Part shown: piece after piece, positions 10,517 through 21,916 of the stretch | Position numbering within the stretch: position 1 is the stretch's first letter | Layout of the letters: each line of letters opens with the position of its first letter | Assembly: GCF_025837155.1 (NCBI RefSeq) | Contig: NZ_CP107549.1 | Span: forward strand, 2,356,001-2,420,000 | Length of the DNA stretch: 64,000 nucleotides | Origin: Pseudomonas sp. Z8(2022) | Lineage (GTDB): Bacteria; Pseudomonadota; Gammaproteobacteria; Pseudomonadales; Pseudomonadaceae | Reading direction: 5' to 3' | The notes under the pieces: model-generated | What the model was told of the DNA's origin: nothing | What the model saw: the letters and a program-made list of their open reading frames with translations, nothing else | Database searches by the model: none | Program-made: the position numbers and the translations under genes

Positions 10517-13500
10517 TCACGCCTCGACGCCGGCCGCGCTGCGACCGGTAAAGCGCTTGGACAGGCGATCGAAGTACAGATAGATCACCGGCGTGGTGAA
10601 CAGCGTCAGCACCTGGCTGACCAGCAGCCCGCCGACCATCACCAGCCCCAGAGGTTGGCGCAGCTCGGCACCGGAGCCCGAAGCGAGCATCAGCGGGATG
10701 GCGCCGAACAGCGCCGCCAGGGTGGTCATCAGAATCGGCCGGAAACGCAGTAGCGCCGCCTGATAGATCGCCGCCTCCGGCGCCATGCCCTGATGGCGCT
10801 CGGCCTCCAGGGCGAAGTCGATCATCATGATCGCGTTCTTCTTGACGATGCCGATCAGCAGAATGATGCCGATGATGGCGATCAGGCCCAGGTCGTTACC
10901 CGTCAGCAGCAGCGCCAGCAACGCGCCGACACCTGCCGAGGGCAAGGTGGAAAGGATGGTGATCGGGTGGATATAGCTCTCGTAGAGCACGCCGAGCACG
11001 ATGTACATGGTGACAATGGCTGCCAGGATCAGCAGCAGGGTGGACGACAGCGAGGCGCGGAAGGCTTCGGCGGCGCCCTGGAACTGGGTGTTGATGGACA
11101 GCGGCAGACCGATTTCCTGCTCGACCCGCTCGATGACCTCGACCGCCTCACCCAGCGATACGCCCGGCGCCAGGTTGAACGACAGGGTCACCGCCGGGAA
11201 CTGGCCGATATGGTTGATCAGCAGGCTGGCCGGACGCTCCTCGATCTGCGCGAGGGATGACAGCGGCACCTGCTGACCGTCGCCGGTAGCGACATGGATC
11301 TGACGCAACGCAGCCAGGCCGATGTGCCCGCCATCGCGGCTTTCCAGCACCACGCGGTACTGGCTGGCCTGGGTGTAGATGGTGCTGATCTGGCGCTGGC
11401 CGAAGGCATCGTACAGCGCATCGTCGATGTTGCCGACGTTGATGCCCAGGCGTGCTGCCGCATCACGGTCGATATCCAGGTACACCTGCAAGCCACGGTT
11501 CTGCAGGTCGCTGGCCACATCGGTCAGCTCCGGCTGCTCGCGCAGCGCTTCGACCAGACGCGGCGTCCAGGTTTCCAGCAGTTGGCTGTCGGGCGATTCC
11601 AGGGTGAACTGAAACTGGGTGCGGCTGATGCGATCCTCGATGGTCAGGTCCTGCACCGGCTGCATGTACAGCTCGATACCGGGAATCTTCGCCAGCTCCG
11701 GGCGCAACCGTTCGATCACCTCACTGGCGGTGACGTCGCGCTCGGCGTGGGTCTTCAGGTTGATCAGCAGGCGGCCGCTGTTAAGCGTCGGGTTGTCGCC
11801 ATCCACGCCGATCGACGACGACAGGCTTGCCACCGCAGGATCACGCAGGATCACGTCGGCCAGACGCTGCTGGCGTTCGCTCATGGCGGCAAAGGAAATC
11901 GACTGCGGCGCCTCGGAAATGCCCTGGATCACCCCGGTATCCTGCACTGGGAAAAAGCCCTTGGGCACGGCCAGATACAGCAGCACGGTCAGCCCCAGCG
12001 TGGCCACGGCCACCAGCAAGGTCAGCGGCTGATGCCTGAGCACCCACTGCAGCCAGACGCCGTAGCGCTCGATCATGGTGTCGATGAAACCGCCGGCAGC
12101 GTGGTAGAAGCGCCCTTCGTTCTCCGGCTTCTCCACCTTGAGCAGGCGCGCGCACATCATCGGTGTCAGGGTCAGCGACACCACCAGGGAAATCAGGATG
12201 GCCACTGCCAAGGTGATGGCGAACTCGCGGAACAGACGGCCCACCACATCGGCCATGAACAGCAGCGGGATCAGCACGGCGATCAGCGACAGGGTCAGCG
12301 AGATCAGGGTGAAACCGATCTGCCGGGCGCCCTTGAGCGCGGCGTTGAGCGGTGTCTCACCCTCCTCCAGATGACGGGCAATGTTCTCCAGCATGACGAT
12401 GGCATCGTCGACCACGAAACCGGTGGCGATGGTCAGCGCCATCAGCGTCAGGTTGTTGATGGTGAAGCCGGCCAGGTACATCACCGCGAAGGTGCCGATC
12501 AGCGACAGCGGCACCACCACCGAGGGAATGATGGTCGCCGACAGCTTGCGCAGGAACAGGAAGGTCACCATCACCACCAGGGCGATGGCCAGCAGCAGCT
12601 CGTGCTGTACGTCGCGCACGGCAGCGCGAATGGTCTGGGTACGGTCGGTCAGCACCGTGACCTCGATGCTGCCCGGCAGGCTATCGGTCAGATGCGGCAG
12701 CAGGGTCTGAATGCGGTCGACCACCTCGATGACGTTGGCGCCAGGCTGGCGCTGCACGTTGACCAGCACCGCCTGGTTGCGGTTGGCCCAGGCCGCCAGG
12801 CGCTCGTTCTCGGCGCCATCGATGATCTCGGCGACGTCCTGCAGACGCAGCGCGGCGCCGTTCTCATAGCTGAGGATCAGCTCGCGGTACTCGTCGACCG
12901 AACGCAGCTGATCGTTGGCATCGAGCTGAGAAACCCTTGTGGGGCCGTCGAAGTTGCCCTTGGGCTGGTTGACGTTGCTGGAGGTGATCAGGCTGCGCAC
13001 ATCGGCCAGGCTCAGGCCGTAGGACGCCAGAGCCTCGGGATTGACGCGAATGCGCACTGCCGGACGCTGCCCGCCGGCCAGTGTCACCAGGCCGACGCCG
13101 CTGGTTTGCGCGAGCTTCTGCGCCAGGCGGGTATCGACCAGGTCGTTGACCTGCGGCAGCGGCATCGTCTTTGAACTCACCGCCAGCGTCAGTACAGGCG
13201 TATCGGCCGGGTTGACCTTGTTGTACACCGGCGGCGCCGGCAGATCGCCCGGCAGCAGGTTGCTCGCCGCGTTGATCGCTGCCTGCACCTCCTGCTCGGC
13301 CACCGCCAGGGACACGTCCAGATTGAAGCGCAGGGTAATCACCGAGGCGCCCCCGGAGCTGGTCGAGGACATCTGCTTGAGCCCGGCCATCTGCCCGAAC
13401 TGGCGCTCCAGCGGCGCCGTCACCGCACTGGTCATCACATCCGGGCTGGCACCGGGATAGAGAGTCAGCACACGGATGGTCGGGTAATCCACCTCCGGCA

Positions 13501-13609
13501 GTGCCGATACCGGCAGCAGGCGGTAGGCGATCAGACCACTGAGGAAGATCGCCACCATCAGCAGCGTGGTGGCGACCGGCCGCAGAATGAACGGGCGGGA
13601 GATGTTCAT
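10517..13609 (-). CDS. muxB: RND efflux pump inner-membrane subunit MuxB
   Basis: MuxB is a 1030-aa RND transporter of the MdtB type and the partner of MuxC. It begins [20 protein letters not shown], has the TM4 motif [22 protein letters not shown] with the aspartate pair, and near the C-terminus [20 protein letters not shown] and [19 protein letters not shown]. The length is normal for the family and no frame break is seen. The start codon overlaps the muxA stop (ATGA), so translation is probably coupled. The pair of adjacent, related but distinct RND genes is the hallmark of the MdtBC/MuxBC type of pump. Confidence 0.93.
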   Translation of the reverse strand: MNISRPFILRPVATTLLMVAIFLSGLIAYRLLPVSALPEVDYPTIRVLTLYPGASPDVMTSAVTAPLERQFGQMAGLKQMSSTSSGGASVITLRFNLDVSLAVAEQEVQAAINAASNLLPGDLPAPPVYNKVNPADTPVLTLAVSSKTMPLPQVNDLVDTRLAQKLAQTSGVGLVTLAGGQRPAVRIRVNPEALASYGLSLADVRSLITSSNVNQPKGNFDGPTRVSQLDANDQLRSVDEYRELILSYENGAALRLQDVAEIIDGAENERLAAWANRNQAVLVNVQRQPGANVIEVVDRIQTLLPHLTDSLPGSIEVTVLTDRTQTIRAAVRDVQHELLLAIALVVMVTFLFLRKLSATIIPSVVVPLSLIGTFAVMYLAGFTINNLTLMALTIATGFVVDDAIVMLENIARHLEEGETPLNAALKGARQIGFTLISLTLSLIAVLIPLLFMADVVGRLFREFAITLAVAILISLVVSLTLTPMMCARLLKVEKPENEGRFYHAAGGFIDTMIERYGVWLQWVLRHQPLTLLVAVATLGLTVLLYLAVPKGFFPVQDTGVIQGISEAPQSISFAAMSERQQRLADVILRDPAVASLSSSIGVDGDNPTLNSGRLLINLKTHAERDVTASEVIERLRPELAKIPGIELYMQPVQDLTIEDRISRTQFQFTLESPDSQLLETWTPRLVEALREQPELTDVASDLQNRGLQVYLDIDRDAAARLGINVGNIDDALYDAFGQRQISTIYTQASQYRVVLESRDGGHIGLAALRQIHVATGDGQQVPLSSLAQIEERPASLLINHIGQFPAVTLSFNLAPGVSLGEAVEVIERVEQEIGLPLSINTQFQGAAEAFRASLSSTLLLILAAIVTMYIVLGVLYESYIHPITILSTLPSAGVGALLALLLTGNDLGLIAIIGIILLIGIVKKNAIMMIDFALEAERHQGMAPEAAIYQAALLRFRPILMTTLAALFGAIPLMLASGSGAELRQPLGLVMVGGLLVSQVLTLFTTPVIYLYFDRLSKRFTGRSAAGVEA

Positions 13610-14823
13610 GCGTCAGTCCGCGCCGTGGCCTGATCGCCCTGCTCGTCTGCTTTTTGCAGGGCCTGCGGGTCGACCACTTCAACCTCGCTGCCATCCCGCA
13701 GGCGGTCGGTGCCTTCCAGCACCAGCCGTTCGCCCTGCTGCACGCCGTCGGCAACCATGCTGCGCTCGGCATCGCTGGCAGCGACCGTGACCGGACGGAC
13801 GCTCACCTTGCTATCACTGCCCACCACGTAGACGAAGGTACCGCGGGTACCGAACTGCACCGCAGCGGACGGGATGATGGTGGCGGCTTCACGGGTTTCC
13901 ACACGCAGCCGCACGTTGACGAACTGATTGGGAAAGAGCATCTGCTCGGCGTTGTCGAAGCGTGCCTTGAGCTTGACCGTGCCGGTAGTGGTGTCGATCT
14001 GGTTGTCCAGGCTTTCCAGCACGCCCTCGGCCAGCTTCACGCGCTCGCCACGGTCCCAGGCCTCGACGACCAGCGTCGCGCCATCGCGCCTGCGCTGCAA
14101 TACGGCGGGCAGGTCGCCCTCGGGAATGGTGAAGATCACCGCAATCGGATCGGCCTGGGTGATCACCACCAACGGTGTGGTATCGCCGCCGCTGACCAGG
14201 TTGCCAACGTCCAGCTGGCGCAGGCCGAGACGACCGGCAATGGGGGCGCGAATCTGGGTGAAGTCGAGGTTGAGCTTGGCCGTGGCGACATCCGCCTGAT
14301 TGCTCTGCAGGCTGCCGCGGTACTGATTGACCAGCGCCTGCTGGGTATCGAGGGTCTGCTTGGCGATGCTGTCTTCGGCATACAGGTCCTTGTAGCGTTG
14401 CAGATCCAGCTCGGCGTTCTTCAACTGCGCCTGATTTTCCTGCAGGGAGCCCTGGGCCTGCTGCAGGGCGACCTGATATGGACGCGGATCAATCACTGCC
14501 AGCAGGTCACCGGCCTTGACCTGTTGACCTTCTTCGAACAGGACCTTGACCAGCTCGCCGTCGACCCGCGAGCGCACGTTGACCGTGTTGTAGGCGGTCA
14601 CCGTGCCGAGCGCCTTGAGCTCGATGACGAACTCGCCCTGCTCCACCTCGGCCACGCGTACCGGCACAGGGCCCATGTCCCCAAAGCGGCCGCGGCCCAT
14701 CTGCTGGGACTGCGGCTGGCTCGGCCAGAACCACCACAGCAGCAAAGCCAGGACTGCGAGCAGTGTCAGGCCAATCAGCCATTGGCGGGAGTTGTTCGGG
14801 GAGGACGAGGAAGCATTCGACAT
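13606..14823 (-). CDS. muxA: RND efflux periplasmic adaptor MuxA
   Basis: This is the membrane-fusion (adaptor) protein linking MuxB/MuxC to OpmB, 405 aa from the chosen ATG ([15 protein letters not shown]). It has an N-terminal anchor helix ([19 protein letters not shown]), a lipoyl/barrel-sandwich half ([20 protein letters not shown]), a helical hairpin (about residues 95-165), and C-terminal beta-barrel segments ([32 protein letters not shown]). An in-frame GTG 45 nt upstream would add 15 residues; neither start has a convincing ribosome binding site, and the ATG is preferred. It is the first gene of the operon; its promoter should lie between 14824 and the tpx terminator. Confidence 0.88.
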   Translation of the reverse strand: MSNASSSSPNNSRQWLIGLTLLAVLALLLWWFWPSQPQSQQMGRGRFGDMGPVPVRVAEVEQGEFVIELKALGTVTAYNTVNVRSRVDGELVKVLFEEGQQVKAGDLLAVIDPRPYQVALQQAQGSLQENQAQLKNAELDLQRYKDLYAEDSIAKQTLDTQQALVNQYRGSLQSNQADVATAKLNLDFTQIRAPIAGRLGLRQLDVGNLVSGGDTTPLVVITQADPIAVIFTIPEGDLPAVLQRRRDGATLVVEAWDRGERVKLAEGVLESLDNQIDTTTGTVKLKARFDNAEQMLFPNQFVNVRLRVETREAATIIPSAAVQFGTRGTFVYVVGSDSKVSVRPVTVAASDAERSMVADGVQQGERLVLEGTDRLRDGSEVEVVDPQALQKADEQGDQATARTDA

Positions 14824-14940
14824 GGCAGGCGCGCGATCACTTTTGTGGGGTGTCGGAACGATAAGCACTGGCCCGCGTCAAGCAAAGCCCATTTACCCGC
14901 TTTTTACGCTCCACTTACGTTACTAACTGTTTGAGGCACA

Positions 14941-14969
14941 AATAAAAACGGCCTGCTAGGCAGGCCGTT
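14941..14969 (-). terminator. Intrinsic terminator downstream of tpx
   Basis: Read on the minus strand, an 8-bp stem (CGGCCTGC/GCAGGCCG, 3-nt loop) is followed by TTTTTATTT. It lies 20 nt after the tpx stop and separates tpx from the muxABC-opmB promoter region. Confidence 0.9.
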
Positions 14970-14988
14970 GTGCCGCTCCGGCAGCGTA

Positions 14989-15489
14989 TTACTTCAGCGC
15001 TGCCAGGGCAGCCGCGTAGTTCGGTTCGTGGGCGATTTCGCCAACCAGTTCGCTGTGCAGCACCTTGTCCTGCTCGTCCAGCACCACTACGGCACGCGCC
15101 GCCAGACCGGTCAGCGGGCCGCTGGCGATGGCCACGCCGTAATTCTTGAGGAACTCGGCACCACGCAGAGTGGACAGGTTGACCACGTTCTCCAGACCTT
15201 CGGCGCCGCAGAAACGCGCCTGGGCGAACGGCAGGTCGGCGGAGATGCACAGCACCACGGTGTTGTTCAGCTGGCTGGCTTCGGCGTTGAACTTGCGCAC
15301 GGAGGTGGCGCAGGTCGGGGTATCGACGCTCGGGAAGATGTTCAGCACCTTGCGCTTGCCGGCCAGGCTGGCCAGGGTGACGTCGCTCAGATCACCAGCG
15401 ACCAGGCTGAAAGCCGGCGCCTGTTGGCCAGCCTGCGGCAGTTGGCCGTCGACCTGCACCGGATTGCCTTTGAGAGTGACTTGCGCCAT
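14989..15489 (-). CDS. tpx: Thiol peroxidase (atypical 2-Cys peroxiredoxin)
   Basis: Tpx is a 166-aa periplasmic or cytosolic lipid-hydroperoxide peroxidase reduced by thioredoxin. The peroxidatic cysteine is C60 in [14 protein letters not shown] and the resolving cysteine is C94 in [12 protein letters not shown], matching C61 and C95 of E. coli Tpx. The N-terminus [15 protein letters not shown] is characteristic. It is a single gene with its own terminator; the 175 nt upstream, before the end of tamB, should contain its promoter, although I cannot pick out an OxyR site by eye. Confidence 0.96.
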   Translation of the reverse strand: MAQVTLKGNPVQVDGQLPQAGQQAPAFSLVAGDLSDVTLASLAGKRKVLNIFPSVDTPTCATSVRKFNAEASQLNNTVVLCISADLPFAQARFCGAEGLENVVNLSTLRGAEFLKNYGVAIASGPLTGLAARAVVVLDEQDKVLHSELVGEIAHEPNYAAALAALK

Positions 15490-15664
15490 GGGGAGTTTCC
15501 TTATCGTTCAGGGAGTTGAAGGGCAGATGTGTGACATGGGCATCGCCGCAGCGAATCGCCCATCGAATGGCAGGTCACGGCCCGACCAAGCGTCCAGCCT
15601 AGCGCAGAAGCGCCGCCGATACACCCGAGGCCAAGTAGGGATATAGCAAAAGATCACGCTGGCC

Positions 15665-18600
15665 TCAGAAATCCCGCCGGTAGAACAGATCGAGCGAACT
15701 GGCCAGGCCACTGGCCGCCTCCAGAAACAGCCGCCGGCCGAGCATGTAGCGCAGCGCGATGGTATTGGCCGGCTCGAACACCCCCACGCCATAACGCAGG
15801 CTGAGACGCTCGGTGATATTGCCGCTGGCCACCACACTGGTGGTCACGCCGCTGCCTTCGGTATCGAGCTGAAAATCCTTGATGCCCAGGCTGTTGGCCA
15901 GGCTGGTGGTAAGCGAACTGCTGCCGGCCAGGCCGAGGGCCAGCGCCGCCTGGCCCAGCATGTTGTTGTCGCCGCTGCTCTGCCCCAGTGGCCGGCCCAG
16001 CACCAGGTAGGACAATGCCTGCTCCTGGCTCATCGCCGGTTCGGCGAACACCGTGGTAGCGGGTTGCTCGGCATTGCCGGAAAGGCGAATGCCGGCGACA
16101 ACGTTATCGACCCGGCGTATGGCCTCGACATCGAGGAAGGGCTGATCGATCGGCCCGGTGAACAGCAGGCGCGCGCGGCGAATGGTCAGGCGCTGGCCGT
16201 AGGCACGATAGCGCCCATTGGCCAGATCCAGCTCACCGCGGGTATCGAGGTTGTCACCGATATGCACGCGTCCGCGCAGGTCGGCAGTCAGGCCAAAGCC
16301 GCTGAAGGCCAGCTTGTCCTGACCGACTTCGACATCGACATCCATGGCGATGCCCAGCCCCTGCTCCACTTCCGGTTCTTCCCGGCCGACCACCCGCGCA
16401 TCAGCGGAAACCTTCACCGTCGATGGCGGCAGCTCGCGCACGCTGATCTGGCCGCGCGGCACACCGACCTTGCCACTGACGGCGAGACGCTGATCACGCA
16501 GCTGCAGACGCAAATCGGGCTCGACCTCCAGCTCGGCATAGGGCTCTACCTTCACCGGCAGGCGCTGCCCGAGCAATGACAGATCGCCGGCCAGGCCCTC
16601 GGCCCAGACGATCTCGCCGCGCAGGCTGCCCCGCCCCTGCTCGCCACTGCGCCAGTCGCCGGACAACTGAACCTGCTCACCAGCGATCAGCGCGTGCAAC
16701 TGCAAGCCTTCCAGGCTGACTGGCAACTCGCTGCCGGAGAGCTCGCCGTTATCCAGACGCAACTGCCCGTTGATCTGCGGTGCCAAAAGGTGACCACTGA
16801 TGGTTCCGTTGCCCTGCAGCCTGCCCTCGAGCGTTTCCGCCATCGGCACGAAGGGGCGCAGCACGGCGAGGTCGAAGCCGCTCAGACGAAATTCGCCATT
16901 GACCGGTTTGTTCAGCGGATGCGGATCGATCTGCGCCTGCAGCACCAGCTCGCCCAGACGACTACTGGCCAAGCGCAGCTCGCTATCCACCCGCCGCGGG
17001 CGCAGCGTGCTGTCCAGGCGCAGGCTGTCATAGGGGAAATCCAGCCACTGCTCCTCATCAGGTTGACGAATGCGCAGGTTGCCGGCGCCGGCATCAAGCG
17101 TGATCTGACCGTTGGGGCCGCTGTCGGGCAGCTCGACCTTGAGCTGACCATTGAGGTGCCCCTGCCAGGCGAAATCCTCGGGTAGCCAGGGTTGCAGGCT
17201 GGCCAACGGGAAGTTCTCCAGGCGCCAGTCCAGGCTGGGCTGCGGCATCAGGCGCTGCTGCCCGCCACAGAGGCTGGCGTCGCCGGAACGCCAGCAATGC
17301 GCCCCCAGATTCATCCGGCCGCTGGCCAGACGTTCCAGGCTCGCCGCCTGCTGCAACTGCCAGTCCTGACCGCCACTCTGCAAGAGGCCACTGGCGATGC
17401 GCCCACGCCAATCACCCTGCTCATTCAAGTTGCCATCCAGTGCCAGCGCCAGCTGCAGCAGCGGCCCCTGCAGATCGATATCCAGCGCCTGGCGACGCTG
17501 ATCGCCGCGCCCCTCGGCCTGCAGGCGCCCGAGATAGGTATCGCCGACGCGAATGCCGCGCAGATTGAGATCGATGCGCGCCTGCTGGCGAGCATCCAGC
17601 GTCGCGTCCAGTTGCAGCTGACGCAGGCTGGGGTCACCGAGCGCCAGACGCTCGCCGGTCAGGGCCAGCTGGCCTTGCGGCGCTTGCAAGGTGCCAGCCA
17701 GGGCCAGTTGCCCCTGCATCTGCCCCTGCAAACCGGGCCAGAGCTGTCCCAGACGCGGCAAGGCCAGTTCCAGCTGGCCACGCAGGCTCTGATCCAGTGC
17801 ACCCTGGCCACTGATCCGGTTGTCGCCCAGGCGCAGCAGCAAACGCTGCAACTGCCACTGTTCTGCGCGACCGCTCCCCTGCACCTGCAGTTGCGCCGGC
17901 TGACCACGCAGGCGGCCATTGAGGTCGATATCGGCGTTGGCCTGCAGCGTTCCGGCGCTGAAGCTACCAGAGGTATTCAGCGGGCCGGCCAGGCTGCCCG
18001 GCATTTCCGCCAGCCAGTAACCGGGGTCGAGCGCGCTGAGCTGCAACATGGCCTGCCAGTCGATGCCCTCAGCGAACCCCACTTTGAGTACACCTTCAGC
18101 CCGGCCCTGGCCGGCCACCAGCTGCAATTGCGGCAGGCTGACCTGGCCAAGATCGCCACTGACCGGGCCGCTCAGGCTGAAATCACCCGCTGGCCCCTGC
18201 AGTTGCGCGGCAAAGTTACCCAGGTAGTTGCCTTCGCTATAGCTGCCTTCGGCCTGCAAGGTATGCAGCGCCACCGCTGGCGGCTCGTCCATCGGATAGA
18301 GCCGCTGCCAGGGGAAGTCCAGCCAGTCCAGTCTGGCATCGACGCTGAACGCTTCGCTCCAGGCCAGCTTGCCCTCGATCTGGACATGCTGCTCGTCGGC
18401 CTGGATACGCAGCAGTTCGACATCCGCCCCGGCGGCGTCGACCCGGCTGCTCAGTTGCAACGGCATCGGCGCCTGCTCGGCGGGCAGGCTGGCAGTGCCT
18501 TCGACGCGATAGCCGCTGGCCAGATCACCCCTCGCCTGCAGTTGCACGTCCTGCAGGCGCAGGGTTGGCGGCAAGCCGCCGGCAGGCAGGAATTCGCGAC

Positions 18601-19345
18601 TGGTCAGGCGCAGCTCGGCAGGCAGATTTGCCGCCAGAGCCTGCACCCTGCCCTGCAGACGCGCCTCGAGGTAACCGCTGCTGTCCGCCTCCAGCTCCAG
18701 GCTGCGCTGCAACTCACCACCTATCTGCAGCGCCACCTGCCATGGCCGGCCATCGACTTGCGGCAGCTGCAGGCGCCCACTCAATGCCAGCGGCCAGTCG
18801 CCCTGCGGGGTCAGACGGCCGCTGACATCCAGGCGCAGGTCATCACGTTGCAGGGCAAGACGCTGCAACTCGACGCCCTGCTCGTTCCAGCTGGCGATCA
18901 GTTGCAGGTCGCTCAGTTGCGCCTGACCATCCACACGCAGCTCGCCCAGCTGGATGTCGCCCAGTTGCAGGCGCAGCGGCAGATTCAGCCCGGGCAGGCT
19001 GAACGGCTCGCTGCTCGACTCTGTGCTTGGCGGCAGATCCAGCGCCACCTGCTGCACATGCAGACGATCGAGACACAGCGTCAGGCGCAGCAGGCAGGAC
19101 GGCGACCAGGCCATGTCCGGTTGCTGCAGTTCCACGCGCTTCTGCTCCTGCTGCCAGACCAGCGCATCGGCCTGCCAGACGCCGCCCAGCCGCCCGCGGA
19201 AATTCTCAGCCTGCAGACCCGGTACCTGCGCCAGCAGCCAGCGGCTTCCGACCGGGGTACCGAGCAGCAGCGACAGGGTGACAGCCAGCAGCAGAACCAG
19301 GCTGAGCACGCCGATGGCGAGCCCTTTCAGCACGCGGCGGATCAT
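15665..19345 (-). CDS. tamB: Translocation and assembly module protein TamB
   Basis: TamB (1226 aa from the chosen ATG, MIRRVLKGLAIGVLSLVLL) is an inner-membrane-anchored AsmA-like protein that spans the periplasm and works with TamA in autotransporter assembly and phospholipid transport. One N-terminal signal-anchor helix is followed by about 1000 residues of repetitive beta-strand sequence rich in Leu and Gln (the hydrophobic groove). The C-terminal DUF490 domain includes GVFEPANTIALRYMLGRRLF and ends LASSLDLFYRRDF. The frame is open 62 codons further upstream, but that part lies inside tamA and lacks a signal. The ATG overlaps the tamA stop by 4 nt. Confidence 0.93.
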   Translation of the reverse strand: MIRRVLKGLAIGVLSLVLLLAVTLSLLLGTPVGSRWLLAQVPGLQAENFRGRLGGVWQADALVWQQEQKRVELQQPDMAWSPSCLLRLTLCLDRLHVQQVALDLPPSTESSSEPFSLPGLNLPLRLQLGDIQLGELRVDGQAQLSDLQLIASWNEQGVELQRLALQRDDLRLDVSGRLTPQGDWPLALSGRLQLPQVDGRPWQVALQIGGELQRSLELEADSSGYLEARLQGRVQALAANLPAELRLTSREFLPAGGLPPTLRLQDVQLQARGDLASGYRVEGTASLPAEQAPMPLQLSSRVDAAGADVELLRIQADEQHVQIEGKLAWSEAFSVDARLDWLDFPWQRLYPMDEPPAVALHTLQAEGSYSEGNYLGNFAAQLQGPAGDFSLSGPVSGDLGQVSLPQLQLVAGQGRAEGVLKVGFAEGIDWQAMLQLSALDPGYWLAEMPGSLAGPLNTSGSFSAGTLQANADIDLNGRLRGQPAQLQVQGSGRAEQWQLQRLLLRLGDNRISGQGALDQSLRGQLELALPRLGQLWPGLQGQMQGQLALAGTLQAPQGQLALTGERLALGDPSLRQLQLDATLDARQQARIDLNLRGIRVGDTYLGRLQAEGRGDQRRQALDIDLQGPLLQLALALDGNLNEQGDWRGRIASGLLQSGGQDWQLQQAASLERLASGRMNLGAHCWRSGDASLCGGQQRLMPQPSLDWRLENFPLASLQPWLPEDFAWQGHLNGQLKVELPDSGPNGQITLDAGAGNLRIRQPDEEQWLDFPYDSLRLDSTLRPRRVDSELRLASSRLGELVLQAQIDPHPLNKPVNGEFRLSGFDLAVLRPFVPMAETLEGRLQGNGTISGHLLAPQINGQLRLDNGELSGSELPVSLEGLQLHALIAGEQVQLSGDWRSGEQGRGSLRGEIVWAEGLAGDLSLLGQRLPVKVEPYAELEVEPDLRLQLRDQRLAVSGKVGVPRGQISVRELPPSTVKVSADARVVGREEPEVEQGLGIAMDVDVEVGQDKLAFSGFGLTADLRGRVHIGDNLDTRGELDLANGRYRAYGQRLTIRRARLLFTGPIDQPFLDVEAIRRVDNVVAGIRLSGNAEQPATTVFAEPAMSQEQALSYLVLGRPLGQSSGDNNMLGQAALALGLAGSSSLTTSLANSLGIKDFQLDTEGSGVTTSVVASGNITERLSLRYGVGVFEPANTIALRYMLGRRLFLEAASGLASSLDLFYRRDF

Positions 19346-21069
19346 AGCTCTGGCCCCATGGAGAAATGCAGGCGCACACCACCGTCGCCGTCCAGGGCAT
19401 GGGCGAGGTCCAGGCGCAGCGGGCCGACCGGTGAAACCCAGCGCACACCAAAGCCGACCCCGGTCTTGAGGGTGGGAATATCCAGCGAGTTGAACGAGTT
19501 GCCCTGGTCGATGAAGGTCGCCACGCGCCACTTGTCGGTGAGGCTGTACTGGTACTCGGCGCTGGCGGTGAACAGGTAGCGGCCGCCGATCTTGTCGCCG
19601 CGATTGTTCTCCGGCGACAGGCTCTGGTAGTCGTAGCCGCGCACGCTCTGATCGCCGCCGGCGAAAAAGCGCAGCGACGGCGGCACCGCCGAAAAGCCAT
19701 TGGTTTCAGTGCCGCCGAACTGCACGCGACCGAGCAGTCGGTGGTTGTCGAATACCGTGGCAAGGCCCTTTAGCATGACGTTGCCATGCAACACGTTGGC
19801 GTCGGACAAGACCCCGTCGACGGCGCCACGCAGATCGAACTGCACGCGGTAACCCTGATTCGGATCGAGACGATTGTCGCTGCGCAGCAACGAGTAACTG
19901 GCCCCCGGCATCAGCAAGGTGCTCAGCCCGGAATCATCGCCCAGACGGTATTCTTCGCGCTGCCACTTCACCGACAGCACGCGCTGCCAGCCGCCGGAGC
20001 GCTGGCTGTGCCACTCTGGCCCGAGGGTGAACAGACGGCTCAGGCTGTCCTTGCTGGCCAGCTCTTCATATTGATAGCCGCCAGCCATTCTCAGCTTGTC
20101 GGTCAGCGGAGGGTCACGGGGAATGTCGTACCACAAACCGACGTTCTGTCTGGGCGCGGACAGTTCGGCTTCCACCCCGTAACTGTGCCCCTGCGGGTTG
20201 CGCCAGTGACGCGTCCAGTTGGCACGCAAACGCGGCCCGACGTCAGTGGAAAAGCCCAGGCCCAGCCCCAGGGTGCGGGGCTCGCGCACCTGCAGCGCCA
20301 CTGCGACCGGAATCCGCAGTTGATCGGCCTGAGTGGGAATGGCATCGACCCGCACCGACTCGAAATATCCGCTGGACTGCAGCGCTTGGTACAACTCGGC
20401 AATCAGCTCGGAGTCATAGGGCGTGTCCGGCTCGAACGGCACCATGCGCAGCAGTAATTCGTCATCGAACGGGAAATCACCGCTGAAGGCGATATCGCCC
20501 AGGCTGTAGCGCGGGCCACTGCTGAACACCAGCTCGATGTCGGCCACGCCGGCCTCCGGATCGATCTGCAGGCTCTGACGGGTGAATCGCCCCTCGAAAA
20601 AGCCATAGCGCGAGGCCTGATTCTGAATCAGTCGCTTGGCATCCTCGTAGCGCCCGTGGTTGAGCACGGAGCCCGGCTGGAGCCGGCTGGAGTCGGGAAC
20701 GCGAAAGGCCGACAGCTCGCTGGCCGGCCCTTCTATGCGAATGTCGACATTGCGCAGGCGAACGCGCTCACCCGGTTCGACTTCGAGTATCAGAAGCGGC
20801 GTTTCGCCTTCCTCGATACGGCTGCGAATACGCGCCTGGTAATAACCCAGGGCCTGCGCCGCCTTGTCGGCCTCGGCCTCGGCAATGCGCCGCAAACGCC
20901 GCAATGACTGAGCGTCGCGTCCGTCGAGGCTGCCGACATAACCTTCGATATTGGCCTTGAGAGCCGAATTGCTCGGAGTAATTCGCACGTCGAGTTCGCT
21001 CGCTGCGAAGGCCCCGGTACTGATCAGCAGCAGTGTCAGGCTGCGTTGAAGATGTCCATATACGCTCAT
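19342..21069 (-). CDS. tamA: Translocation and assembly module outer-membrane protein TamA
   Basis: TamA (575 aa) is an Omp85-family outer-membrane barrel. It has a signal peptide (MSVYGHLQRSLTLLLISTGAFA), three POTRA domains (about residues 25-265) and a 16-strand barrel. The Omp85 motif is visible as FFAGGDQSVRGYDY, and the C-terminal strand reads GGVRLHFSMGPEL. The ATG at the start of the signal peptide was chosen; a GTG six codons upstream would lengthen the n-region. It is translationally coupled to tamB, forming the usual tamA-tamB operon. Confidence 0.93.
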   Translation of the reverse strand: MSVYGHLQRSLTLLLISTGAFAASELDVRITPSNSALKANIEGYVGSLDGRDAQSLRRLRRIAEAEADKAAQALGYYQARIRSRIEEGETPLLILEVEPGERVRLRNVDIRIEGPASELSAFRVPDSSRLQPGSVLNHGRYEDAKRLIQNQASRYGFFEGRFTRQSLQIDPEAGVADIELVFSSGPRYSLGDIAFSGDFPFDDELLLRMVPFEPDTPYDSELIAELYQALQSSGYFESVRVDAIPTQADQLRIPVAVALQVREPRTLGLGLGFSTDVGPRLRANWTRHWRNPQGHSYGVEAELSAPRQNVGLWYDIPRDPPLTDKLRMAGGYQYEELASKDSLSRLFTLGPEWHSQRSGGWQRVLSVKWQREEYRLGDDSGLSTLLMPGASYSLLRSDNRLDPNQGYRVQFDLRGAVDGVLSDANVLHGNVMLKGLATVFDNHRLLGRVQFGGTETNGFSAVPPSLRFFAGGDQSVRGYDYQSLSPENNRGDKIGGRYLFTASAEYQYSLTDKWRVATFIDQGNSFNSLDIPTLKTGVGFGVRWVSPVGPLRLDLAHALDGDGGVRLHFSMGPEL

Positions 21070-21137
21070 GGCGAAGGATGCTATCACGGAGCAGAGCCCA
21101 CACCAGAGCCGTTGCGCTCGCCCCAGACAGCCGGGGT

Positions 21138-21782
21138 TCAGGCGCTGGCGCGCACCACAGGTTGCGGGTTGGGATGGAAGAACACGTGCTCGACCACCGG
21201 GCCGATGGCCAGCTCGCCGACCTCCTCATAGCCATGCCGCCGATAGAACTCCAGATAACGGGCATTGCCGGTATCCAGCACCACACCTTGCGAACCGCTG
21301 TCCTGCGCGCACCAGTCGTGGAGTGCCTCGAGCAACTGCTCGCCACGATGCTGCCCCTGGAACTCGGGGTGAATGCCCAGCAGCGGCAGCACGTGATAAG
21401 GGCCAGGTGGCAGGCAGGCGAGTACGGCATCGTGGTACTCCAGATAGCGTCTGGTACAGCCGAACCCGGTACTCAACAGCATGCGCAGGCGCCAACTCCA
21501 GCTTTCGGTGATGTCCAGCCGTCGCTGCGGTGGGGCGATCAGCGCCGCGCCGATAAGTCGCTCGTCGATCAACAGGCCGATGGCCGGCAGATCCTCGGCG
21601 AAATGCTGCTGCACCAGCTCGCGAATCGTCGCGCGCACGCGCTGGTCGAAACCTGGGCGTTCGGCCTCGAACAGATAGGCGAAGGTCGGCTCGTGGCGAT
21701 AGGCATGATAGAGCAGCGAGCGGACCTCCCGGGCGTAACCACCATCGAGCATGCGCACTTCTGCCGGACTGTTATGGGGCAT
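21138..21782 (-). CDS. GNAT family N-acetyltransferase
   Basis: This 214-aa protein has an acetyl-CoA-binding GNAT fold. The central beta-strand and pyrophosphate-loop region reads [20 protein letters not shown] (Q-x-x-G-x-G-like, here QGQHRG), followed by a C-terminal strand region [22 protein letters not shown] typical of GNAT proteins. The substrate is unknown. It is read divergently from xthA across 134 nt and lies upstream of tamA in the same orientation, so it could be co-transcribed with tamA-tamB; the 68-nt gap holds no clear terminator. Confidence 0.8.
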   Translation of the reverse strand: MPHNSPAEVRMLDGGYAREVRSLLYHAYRHEPTFAYLFEAERPGFDQRVRATIRELVQQHFAEDLPAIGLLIDERLIGAALIAPPQRRLDITESWSWRLRMLLSTGFGCTRRYLEYHDAVLACLPPGPYHVLPLLGIHPEFQGQHRGEQLLEALHDWCAQDSGSQGVVLDTGNARYLEFYRRHGYEEVGELAIGPVVEHVFFHPNPQPVVRASA

Positions 21783-21916
21783 GGCGGACCTCTGTTGTTA
21801 TAGGTTGTGGGTCAGATGCACTACAGACCCTAGCACTGCCGCACGCCCCCTGCCAGGCGCTGGCCGTGAGCGCCGAGGATCGGCTAGCATCGCCTTTTGC
21901 CCAGGACCCGCTGCCC

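Noticed and set aside
8932..10551. A 539-codon plus-strand ORF opposite muxC
   Set aside because: It is His/Gln/Arg-rich with no domain character and lies wholly antisense to a full-length RND gene; it is a shadow frame typical of GC-rich DNA.
11294..13174. A 626-codon plus-strand ORF opposite muxB
   Set aside because: Composition is an antisense artefact and there is no ribosome binding site or recognisable motif.
15490..15664. OxyR-type site in front of tpx
   Set aside because: Expected from function, but no ATAG-type repeated motif could be recognised by eye.
17192..19579. A 795-codon plus-strand ORF opposite tamB
   Set aside because: Gln/Leu/Arg-rich antisense shadow of the repetitive tamB sequence; tamB has the signal anchor and family C-terminus.
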